Below, in pieces: positions 43,784 to 51,509 of a stretch of 64,000 bases of DNA; within the stretch, counting starts at the first letter, position 1; every line of letters starts with the position of its first letter. Below the pieces are notes generated by a model, which saw nothing but the letters and a program-made list of their open reading frames with translations, was not told the origin of the DNA and searched no databases. The DNA is from Burkholderia sp. SRS-46. GTDB lineage: Bacteria > Pseudomonadota > Gammaproteobacteria > Burkholderiales > Burkholderiaceae. The position numbers were made by a program, and so were the translations under genes. The DNA is taken from positions 124,001 through 188,000 of the forward strand of contig NZ_PTXL01000003.1 in the NCBI RefSeq assembly GCF_004343775.1, in the 5' to 3' direction.

Positions 43784-44207
43784 GGTGGACTGGGCGACAC
43801 GCAAGATCCTCGCACACCGAGTGGCCATCGCGCTCGAAGCAATGCACGCTGTCGAGGCGCTCGAGGAAGTGTTCGCGCGCTACGGGCAGCCCGAAATCGT
43901 GAACACGGACCAGGGCAGCCAGTTCACCGCGAACACGTTCACCGAGGCCGTGCTGGGCCGGAACGTCCGGCTGTCGATGGACGGCAAGGGAAGCTGGCGC
44001 GACAACGTGTTCGTCGAGCGGGTGTGGCGCAGCATCAAGTACGAAGAGGTCTACCTGAAGGCATACGAGTCGGTCAGCCATGCTCGGCGCGCCATTGGCG
44101 AATACATCGAGTTGTACAGCCGGAAACGACCTCATTCGAGCCTGGCGGATCAGACGCCGGATGAGGCATCCTTCGCGACGCTGCCTGCGATCAAATCGGC
44201 AGCATGA
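43784..44207 (+). pseudogene. IS3-family OrfB remnant (IS3 subgroup), N-terminally truncated
   Basis: Directly after the IS407-like right end the frame reads TRKILAHRVAIALEAMHAVEALEEVF, IVNTDQGSQFTANTFTEAV, DNVFVERVWRSIKYEEVYL and RPHSSLADQTPDE, the C-terminal 135 residues of a different IS3 OrfB. The first catalytic Asp and everything upstream are gone, replaced by the IS407-like element. Confidence 0.85.
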
Positions 44208-44411
44208 CTGTCTCGGACATGCCACTTAAAAATACCGAAAACCTGTCCGAACGAGCGAGGCCACCTCTATACGCCTTGATGAGTGCAAGGATGGCAACGC
44301 ACGAACCTCCCTTTGGACGATGGAGTCCAACGCCTATCGCCTGCTGATCGACCCTAAAATGGCAAATCGGGTTGCCAAGGGTTGGCAACCCGATTCGAGG
44401 CCAGCGGTCGA

Positions 44412-44753
44412 TTAGTTGTGTCCGCTCAACGCAAAGCTGTAGTTCGACGAGTTGTACGTAATGGTGAGCGTGCTGTTCGTGTTGAACAGGTTGTCCAGCG
44501 TGCCGGGGCCGCCACGGCTGGTGGTCACATAGCTCTGGCGGATATCGGCGCCGTTCGAATTCTCTTCGACATCCAGCTCATTCAAGTAAGGATTCTGATC
44601 GTTGCCGTATTGCAGCGTGACGGATTTCTCGGGAGCGATCGTGGCAGATACCGGCGGCAGGTTGCCGCCGCTCGGGTCGGATCCCTTGCGGCCACGCAGC
44701 ACTACGGAAATTGCAACGTTCGAATTGTTCGTGATCGTTTTCGTTCCGGACAT
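44412..44753 (-). CDS. Small Asn/Ser/Thr-rich beta protein, function unknown
   Basis: 113 residues from the ATG at 44753 with AGGAGATGCATT upstream, an excellent ribosome site. It has no signal peptide or membrane segment. The sequence alternates like an all-beta domain (KTITNNSNVAISVVLRG, SATIAPEKSVTLQYG, STLTITYNSSNYSFALSG) with a central acidic loop (LNELDVEENSNGAD). A lectin or pore-forming fold is possible, in keeping with the nearby LecA-like protein, but I do not recognise a family. It is flanked by IS remnants. Confidence 0.65.
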   Translation of the reverse strand: MSGTKTITNNSNVAISVVLRGRKGSDPSGGNLPPVSATIAPEKSVTLQYGNDQNPYLNELDVEENSNGADIRQSYVTTSRGGPGTLDNLFNTNSTLTITYNSSNYSFALSGHN

Positions 44754-45026
44754 AATGCATCTCCTTGCTATGTTGAAGATCGGGTGGTCTTACAAGCGAA
44801 CTTGGTGATGCGAAATTGGCATTGTCGTTGTTTCTTCGACGAACCAATTCATTTGCGTGAGAAATCTTGCTCTTCGACACCGTCTTCTCGAGCAGAAGCG
44901 ATCAAGAAGACTGACCAGACGATGCCACTTGAATTAACCAGCGTACAGCTGGTAGCCATGACAGGTTAAATGGCGAAATAATGTGGCCGATTTGAACCGC
45001 GCCTGGAATCGTGGAGGCCGGTTGGT

Positions 45027-45135
45027 TTAAGTTAATGCAGGCACTTCAGCAGCGTTTGTGAGTTGCCTGCAGTCGTTTTCCTCAGCCTCAGCGGGCGGAA
45101 TGTAGCCGAGCGGCTCCATCATCCGATGACGGTGC
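45027..45135 (-). pseudogene. IS3-family OrfB, C-terminal scrap
   Basis: About 36 codons reading RHRMMEPLGYIPPAEAEEN, DCRQLTNAAEV and a stop at 45027, the characteristic end of an IS3-family OrfB. Nothing upstream continues the frame. Confidence 0.65.
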
Positions 45136-45354
45136 CGGGGGTTACTAATTCCGAGAACCAGGGACCTTAATTTTTCCAACGCAAAATCCGGAAAGCCATT
45201 TATTTATATAAATATACTGACATACTGCGCTAAAACTTTCATGTTGCCATTCCGCAAAACACTGGCCGTCGGAGTTCACCAATTCTGCTGACGCTCCTTT
45301 GCAGCGCATTATTTGTACTAATGTGGGTTAGTCAGTCCGCCTACTCCAGCGACT

Positions 45355-45829
45355 ATGCCCAAGATTGCTGACAGCGAAGACCGGGAAACTGCCATTGCTC
45401 GCGTACTCCGTCCACTTTGGTCTCCCCCCATTTCAAAGGCTCAAGCCATCCAGGCGGCCGAACTGCTCGGCGTTCATTGGACTACGGTCTACCGGTTGCG
45501 AAAGCGATTTCTGGAAGATCCCGTTGTCAGTTCGATTCGGCCGCGCGCGAGGGCCCAAGACAGGCAACAAGCGCTTGGGAATCCGCGCAGAAGCAATCAT
45601 TGACGAGGTACTCACTACTTGGCCTCCTGCGCAGCGCCACCTGGCGCACCCTTTGTCGGACCTGACGCTCGAAATTCGACGACGATGCGCGAATGCTGGC
45701 ATCACCTCCCCAGGACGCCATACGATCGCTCGTCGATGGGCAATCCATCGTGGACTCAGGTCCTATCTCGAGGCAACAGACGAGCACCTGGCAACCGCGA
45801 TCAACATACTGGAGGAGCGGAACATATGA
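45355..45829 (+). pseudogene. TniA/TnsB-like transposase, N-terminal fragment with frameshift
   Basis: From the ATG at 45355 the frame gives AQAIQAAELLGVHWTTVYRLRKRFLED, a helix-turn-helix of the Mu/TniA/TnsB type. Around 45540, in a CCGCGCGCGA run, the protein-like reading moves to another frame (RGPKTGNKRLGIRAEAIIDEVL, HPLSDLTLEIRRRCANAGI, GRHTIARRWAIHRG) that ends at 45829. The DDE core is missing. This is a decayed fragment of a Tn5053/Tn7-type transposase. The 200 bp before it is AT-rich and may include the transposon end. Confidence 0.65.
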
Positions 45830-45848
45830 AATCCTCCTCATGCACAAA

Positions 45849-46136
45849 TCAAGCGTCGATATACGACACCGTCTGCGAAGCGACCAGCCGCGGCGGGGGC
45901 GGACATAGACAAGCGCAAAGATCGTCGCTCAACGCCGCCTGCCGACCATCCGGCCCAGTCGTCGAGATCCGGGGACCATCGCAGACGATCTTGCCGACCG
46001 TCTTGCATACCGGGCACAAGACAGGATCGTGCTCATGGGCCTGTTCGCGGCCGTGCAGCATGTCTGTTCCGTCACCGGCCTGCACGATGCCGCCCACCGT
46101 CGTCAAGTCCCCTTTCACGATGTCATACCGTCGCAT
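45849..46136 (-). CDS. PAAR-domain protein (type VI secretion spike tip)
   Basis: 95 residues from the ATG at 46136 with CCGGAGGTCAT upstream. It follows the PAAR pattern of glycine-spaced short strands: GDLTTVGGIVQAGDG, DPVLCPVCKTVGKIV, GPDGRQAALSDDLCACLCPPPP, LVAS. PAAR proteins cap the VgrG spike of type VI secretion systems and often neighbour, or carry, cargo effectors. The proteins encoded upstream on the same strand (LecA-like lectin and subtilisin-like protease) are candidates. No VgrG is in the window. Confidence 0.82.
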   Translation of the reverse strand: MRRYDIVKGDLTTVGGIVQAGDGTDMLHGREQAHEHDPVLCPVCKTVGKIVCDGPRISTTGPDGRQAALSDDLCACLCPPPPRLVASQTVSYIDA

Positions 46137-46200
46137 ATGACCTCCGGTCACACCGCGCCGGGACGCAAGCGTACGCTGTTCAACAGCGTATCCCACACCT

Positions 46201-46249
46201 TGACCTGCCTGACTTCTTCGGACCATTTCAATCTTGGAGAACGGCCTCG
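46201..46249 (-). repeat. Orphan right end of the IS407-like element
   Basis: 49 bp exactly matching, in inverse orientation, the right end at 43735-43783. It begins TGACCTGCCTGACTTCTTCG. No transposase sequence accompanies it. It lies between the lectin and PAAR genes and so marks a past insertion and deletion there. Confidence 0.85.
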
Positions 46250-46334
46250 AGTGATCCGCTTGGGATTTCCGGGCAAACGTTCCATCGGTGGAAGAAGCCA
46301 TACGCGGGAATGCAGTCGGATCAGATGCGCACGT

Positions 46335-46745
46335 TCAACCAGCCGCTGCGTCGTCACCGGTCGAAATCGTGAGCGTGATGGCCCCCCAATTATTCCAGTA
46401 ATAGCCGGCACGGTCGTTTGCAAATACGAACAGCACGCCGTCGGTGGCCGCCTGATGTTCGCCCTGAGCGCCGATTGGAAACGTCTGCGCCGGATCGTCT
46501 TGAGTCGGCGCCACGTCGTTCGGCACGATGCGCCCCATCAGACGGAAATAGCGGCCATCGTCGGGGATCCGCGGCGGATGCCCGGTCGCATAGAACAACT
46601 GGGCCGGGTAGCCATCTGCCGAGCATGGAATGACCGCATCCACCCACACGCCGACCGATTGAAATCGAAGCAGCGTGCCTGCCGTAACGTGCACACCCGT
46701 GTCGACCCATGGCGCGTTCGCGGGTACCGATATGACTTGAGCCAT
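46335..46745 (-). CDS. LecA-like (PA-IL family) galactose-type lectin
   Basis: 136 residues from the ATG at 46745 with GAGGTGAAAT upstream. The fold and calcium-site pattern of Pseudomonas LecA are recognisable: WVDTGVHVTAGTLLRFQSVG, then FANDRAGYYWNNWGAITLTI. LecA binds calcium through Asp100, Asn107 and Asn108; the same spacing is seen here as Asp111, Asn118 and Asn119. No signal peptide, as in LecA. It lies between the split protease gene (154 bp upstream) and the PAAR gene, all on one strand. Sugar specificity is not known. Confidence 0.85.
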   Translation of the reverse strand: MAQVISVPANAPWVDTGVHVTAGTLLRFQSVGVWVDAVIPCSADGYPAQLFYATGHPPRIPDDGRYFRLMGRIVPNDVAPTQDDPAQTFPIGAQGEHQAATDGVLFVFANDRAGYYWNNWGAITLTISTGDDAAAG

Positions 46746-47620
46746 ATTTCACCTCGATCTGAATGACTGGGCGCCTTCCGGCGCCGACTGTCCCGTGTAC
46801 GTTTTCCTGAGCCCATTGTGGATTGGCCGTTCCGCCGATGCGAAACGGCCAGGTCGATCACGCCGGTGCACACGAGCCGCAATACGATGACCGCGTCGCC
46901 TAGCCGAGCGCGCTGCGTAACGCGTTGGAAATATCGTGGTTCAGCAGCAGCGCTTTGACTTTCGTCCGATCCGCCTGCGACAACGCCGAATCTGGCCCGC
47001 GCTTCGCCACGCCATCCCAGTCCTGATGCGCGAGTGCCACGAACTCCGAATCGGTCGACCGATAAACGGTCTGCACCGCCTCGACCTCGTACATCTCCGG
47101 ATTTCCGGGCGGCGCCTTTCCGATCAGGTCGCGGATCAACGGCCACGAGATCCTGTCCGGATCACGTCGTACGATCGTCCCGTTCGCAATTCCCGCCAGG
47201 GCCTCGTCGACCCACTGATCGTCGAGCATGCGCTCGACGTTCAATGCGCCGTGATGACTGGTGTAAGGGACGACACCGGCCGGTAGCGGTGTCGCCGACT
47301 TCTCGAGCGCATATCGGCACGCTTCGACGCGTCGCCAATCGGCGTCCGGAAATTTGTCGCGATGCTTCTGCAGCCAGAGCGCGCACGCGGCCGCGATCTG
47401 CGGGGTGGACGCGGAGGTACCACCGCCCGACATTTCCCACGGCGCGTCATCGTCCGGCGTGCCGAGCGGTCGCATCCACGCGACGTTGGGCGTAAGTCAG
47501 TATGACTTCCGTGAGGTAGAGGCTGGCCTGCCGCGCGGCATCAAACGCGGGTTAGCATGTCTGCCAGAGCCGCACGGTGCGGACAGGCCGCACCCGGCGA
47601 TTTCCGACACGGAGACCAGC

Positions 47621-48751
47621 GTGGAAAACGATAGCACGTTGTACGTGGGACTGGACGTTCACAAAGATTCGATCACGGTTGCGTACGCGATCGAGATGGG
47701 CGAAGTGGAACTGTTCGGCAAGATCGGCACCATGCAAATTGACGTTGATCGGCTGTGCAAGAAACTGCAACCAAAGGCGAGGCAGATCTGTTTCGTCTAC
47801 GAAGCGGGCCCGTGCGGATACGGACTGTACCGGCGGCTGGTCGATAAAGGCTTTGACTGTATGGTGTGCGCTCCGTCGCTTATTCCGCGCAAGCCAGGTG
47901 ATCGCGTCAAGACGGACCGCCGTGACGCGATCAAGCTGGTGCGCTCGCTGCGCGCCGGCGACCTCTCAGCCGTGCATGTGCCGACGGTTGAAGATGAAGC
48001 GTTCCGCGACCTGGCCCGCGCCTGGTCGGCTGCCAGAGAAGACCTGAAGGCAGCACGCTGCAGGCTCAAATCCTTTCTGCTGGCCCACGGCGTCCACTAT
48101 CTCGGCCGTCCCAACTGGGGGCCGACACACAGGCGCTGGTTAAGTACGTTCTCGTTTGACAGCGCCTGGCAGCAACTGGCGTTCAACGAACATCGGCGCT
48201 CGATTGAGGATCGGCTCGCGCAATGCGAGCGGCTAGAACTGGCTTTGCGTGAAGCCGTCACCAATTGGCGGTTCTATCCAGTCGTACTTGCTTTGCAAGC
48301 GATGCGCGGCATCAACTTCACGTCGGCAATCGGCTTGGTGTCCGAACTGGGTGACCTCACGCGTTTCGAACATCCACGGCAACTGATGGCATGGATTGGC
48401 GTGACGCCTTCGGAGCATTCCTCGGGTGGGAAACGACGCCTAGGTAGCATTACCAAGACCGGCAACAGCTATGCACGTAAGCTGCTGGTTGAATCCGCCT
48501 GGAGCTATCGACATCCGGCACGCGTGAGCATCGATATCCAGCGCCGGCATGAAGGTCTACCCAAACCGATAATCGATCGTGCCTGGGACGCGCAGCTGAG
48601 GCTGTGCAGGCGATATCGTAAGCTCGTCGCCAGAGGGAAGACCGCACATGTCGCCATCATCGCTGTCGCGCGCGAACTGGCTGCCTTCATCTGGGACGTC
48701 GGTCGACTGGGAATGACTCTGGCCGCACCGTACAGCGAACAAGCCGCATAA
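47621..48751 (+). CDS. IS1111-group transposase, element B copy 2
   Basis: 376 residues from the GTG at 47621 with GGAG upstream; identical to the copy at 40753-41883 by inspection. DEDD residues (GLDVHK, YEAGPCG, KTDRRDAIK) and the C-terminal transposase_20 domain are intact. The frame is open further upstream into the split protease region, but no better start is seen there. Both copies being identical argues for recent transposition. Confidence 0.92.
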   Translation: MENDSTLYVGLDVHKDSITVAYAIEMGEVELFGKIGTMQIDVDRLCKKLQPKARQICFVYEAGPCGYGLYRRLVDKGFDCMVCAPSLIPRKPGDRVKTDRRDAIKLVRSLRAGDLSAVHVPTVEDEAFRDLARAWSAAREDLKAARCRLKSFLLAHGVHYLGRPNWGPTHRRWLSTFSFDSAWQQLAFNEHRRSIEDRLAQCERLELALREAVTNWRFYPVVLALQAMRGINFTSAIGLVSELGDLTRFEHPRQLMAWIGVTPSEHSSGGKRRLGSITKTGNSYARKLLVESAWSYRHPARVSIDIQRRHEGLPKPIIDRAWDAQLRLCRRYRKLVARGKTAHVAIIAVARELAAFIWDVGRLGMTLAAPYSEQAA

Positions 48752-49041
48752 ACGGAGGACGTAGTTGACGAAAAGCCAACCAGCATCGGAAGTTTCCTGA
48801 AGGCGGCGCAGCCCGGTATTCGAGTAACCCGCGACCGCGTTTGGCAACGACATCAGTCGACTTGCGTAGTAAGGAAGCGGCAGGCTCATGAGACGGACCT
48901 CTGTAATGCGGTAACCAACCCGCGAATATCAGCTTGATCCACCGTCGAGATTTACTGCTACGCCGCCCTCAGGAAATTTGCTCTACCCATGGAGTAGATC
49001 TTGAAAACCGATTCCGATTGACACCGGGAGTCATATCAGCG
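48752..49041 (+). ncRNA. Candidate bridge-RNA region of element B
   Basis: 290 bp of non-coding DNA between the transposase stop and the right end, conserved between the two copies. IS1111-group elements typically have such a long 3' non-coding end, and IS110-family recombinases are guided by structured RNAs transcribed from element ends. No structure was computed, so this is an inference from position. Confidence 0.35.
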
Positions 49042-50377
49042 CGGCAATCGACTTGTAGAGGATCGAATCCGGCCCGTAGCTGCCTTGCATCGTCGCGTTG
49101 TCGCGGGTTTCGTAGCCGGTATTCCGGTACGTCACGCCGGTCGCCGTCACGACCCGCCAGAATGCGGCCGGATAGACCGTATAGTGGGGCGGCGCTTCCA
49201 GCAAACCTGCGCGATACCAGTCGCCGGCCGCGGCGACCACGATGACGCCGGCATCATAGAGTTGATTCACGCCGTCGGCCCACGACTGGCAAGGGTAGCC
49301 GCCATGGCTGATCGTGACGACGTCGCAAGGCTGCCGCCCCTGGCCGCCCAGCGCATACAACAGCCCTTGCGCCACCGATGCATCGCCAAGATGGATCACG
49401 GAACCGCCGATGCCCCCCACCACGACCGGAACGACGGTCGCGTCCGGGGCGCACCCGATGTCGCCGGAGTAAGGGCTGCCAAACCCCCACTTGGGCCGGG
49501 GATCCAACGTCATCGTGTTGCCGGCCAGAATGCCGATCGTGCCGGTCCCGTGACCCGGCGTGAACCATTCCTTGTTCGTGTCCGTCACGTCCGTCGGCGT
49601 GCTCGAATCGTAGAAATTTCGTCTTTCGGCAAGGGCAAGGTGGCGTGGCGCGGAGGGGTGTTTCGGTGCGCACCCGGTATCGAGATGCGCGATCCGCACA
49701 CCGGCCCCCGTCAACCGAACGTCGGTACCCGTCACATACTCAGTGTGGACCCGATCAAATCCGGCGGAATGCAAGTACCAGGTGGGGCTGAAGTTCGGGT
49801 CGGCATGTTCGTCGGGGCCCCACTGCGCCGGCTCTTTGGGCCCGTCGTCCCCGTGGTGAGCATCCAGGCTGAACGTGAGCTGAGCTTGCCGGGCCCGGGT
49901 CTGCACCTGTTCATCCGTGTAGCGTGTCTGCACGCAGTCGGGTTCGGCATACGTCGCGTTGCCCGACATCACCGCGTGGTGCGCGGCGTCCCACGGATGT
50001 TCCCCGGTCAGGCTCCAACGTGTGGCCGCGGAGCCCGGCGGCGACAAGACGGTCACGGAAGACGGTCGAGTGGGTGTAATGGGCATCGACAGGAACGGCG
50101 CGTTGTCGTGCATCGTGATGAGCTTCCCGGTCCAGCGCGTATAGAACTGCTTGGTCGGCACGGCGATCTCCTTATGTGTTTTTCCCTACGTTGACGCCTT
50201 CGGACAGCCACTTCGCGAAGCAACCACGCATTCCCCTCGCCTACCCCGAGCTACGATCGCAGCAATGCGCAAACGCCATGCGAATCTGTCGGAGAAATAG
50301 TAGACACCCAGACCGCTCCGGGCAACCGCGTTTTCCCGATTCCTGGCAATTGGCGGGATCGTATCGCGGGTGATCTG

Positions 50378-51508
50378 TCAGCCGAGCCGATAGACGCGCG
50401 TGACGGTCTCCCGGAACAGCGCATCGCGCTCGTCCGGGCTCGCTTGCGCGGTCAGCCGCTTGAACGCATTCCAGCCGTTCACGTACGAATACGAGCCCTT
50501 GTCGACCGGGAAATTGCCCTCGAACATGCAGCGCCCGGCGCCGAACGCGTCGATGCAGGTCATCATCCACGGCTTCCACGCGTCGGCGAGCTGCGCGGAA
50601 GACGGCGGCCGCGCGCCCTTCTCGAAATCGAAACCGTTGATGCGCATCCCGAGCCCGCCGACCTTCACGTACACGTTCGGCAGTTGCGCGAGCGTGCGCA
50701 TCGACGCCGACCAGCGCTCGAACACCTCCGGCCGCTTGTCCGCATAGCTGGCAATCCGCACGACGCCGCCGCAATGATTGACGATGATCCGCGTATCGGG
50801 GTTCGCCTTCGCGAGATCGAACAGCTCGGGCAGTTGCGGAAAGAACAGCCACGCGTCATACGACAGCCCGAGCGGCGCGAGCTGCGCGACGCCGGCCCGG
50901 TACGCAGGATCGAGCAGCAGCCCGCGCGGCACCGCCGACAGCGGATTGGCGAGTGTCGGGTCGGCGTCCCACGTGGTCAGGTGCCGGACTCCGCGAAACC
51001 GCCCGCGCCCGGCTTCGAGATGCGCTTCCAGCACGTCGCGCACGCGCTCGCCGAGCCGCAGGTCCGCGTGGCCGACGATGCCTTTCGCGACGGCCGGAGC
51101 ACCGTGCTGAAGCGGTTCGGTCATGCCGGCGACATAGGCCGTCTCGCCGACCGGCTTCAGTTCCGCCGGGCCCGAATCGCGGTAGCGCGTCTGCGCCTGC
51201 ATGTAGACGGACGCCTGGATGTTGTGGCCCGACCGCGCGTCCCGCAGATAGTCGTCGAGCATGTAGATCCAGCCCGGCCGCTCATAAAAATGATGATGCG
51301 CGTCGACGATCGGCAGGTCGGGCTCGAGTGCGGGCTCGAGCGCCGATGCGAGCCAGTCGGTGCGGACAGCGAGATAGTTGCCTTGCGTCGTCATGCCTTG
51401 AACTCCATCGTGGGCCGCTGCGCGCGTATCGGCGAACGCGGGCAGCGCGAGCGATGCTGCGGCCGCGCCGAGCAGCCGGCGTCGCTTGATCGAAACGGTC
51501 GTCGCCAT
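50378..51508 (-). CDS. Amidohydrolase-2 family hydrolase with Tat-like signal
   Basis: 376 residues from the ATG at 51508 with GGAGCGAATGAC upstream. The N-terminus has a twin-arginine-type signal (KRRRLLGAAAASLALPAFA), unusual for this mostly cytosolic family. The TIM-barrel metal motif is VDAHHHFYERPGW, with later ligands in IVNHCGG and the active-site loop EGNFPVDK. Such enzymes hydrolyse lactones or decarboxylate/hydrolyse carboxylic acids (for example pyrone-dicarboxylate lactonases). It is the last gene of the operon with MFS, CoA-transferase and HMG-CoA-lyase-like genes. Confidence 0.88.
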   Translation of the reverse strand: MATTVSIKRRRLLGAAAASLALPAFADTRAAAHDGVQGMTTQGNYLAVRTDWLASALEPALEPDLPIVDAHHHFYERPGWIYMLDDYLRDARSGHNIQASVYMQAQTRYRDSGPAELKPVGETAYVAGMTEPLQHGAPAVAKGIVGHADLRLGERVRDVLEAHLEAGRGRFRGVRHLTTWDADPTLANPLSAVPRGLLLDPAYRAGVAQLAPLGLSYDAWLFFPQLPELFDLAKANPDTRIIVNHCGGVVRIASYADKRPEVFERWSASMRTLAQLPNVYVKVGGLGMRINGFDFEKGARPPSSAQLADAWKPWMMTCIDAFGAGRCMFEGNFPVDKGSYSYVNGWNAFKRLTAQASPDERDALFRETVTRVYRLG

Positions 51509-51509
51509 G

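Larger units (their letters stand above)
47493..49041 (+). mobile_element. IS1111-group element B, copy 2 (1549 bp)
   Basis: Same length and gene content as 40463-42011. Subterminal repeats: TATGACTTCCG at 47501 and (inverted) TATGACTCCCG ending near 49035. The right flank (CGGCAATC) equals that of copy 1. No target duplication is needed to restore the protease frame, consistent with IS110-family chemistry. Confidence 0.88.
46900..50161 (-). pseudogene. Subtilisin-like (S8) serine protease, split by IS1111-group element B
   Basis: The gene starts at a GTG at 50161 (AAGGAGATCGCC upstream). Its first 373 codons run to 49042; element B follows; the remaining part runs from 47492 to the stop at 46900. 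Removing 47493-49041 rejoins the frame (SIAA-PNVAW) as a 570-residue protein. Catalytic residues: Asp161 in AHLDTGC, His204 in PGHGTGT, and Ser near residue 400 in GTSAST. The oxyanion-hole position, normally Asn, reads Asp314 in AAAGDW. There is no Sec signal. As it stands, the N-terminal product lacks the Ser and is inactive. Confidence 0.88.
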
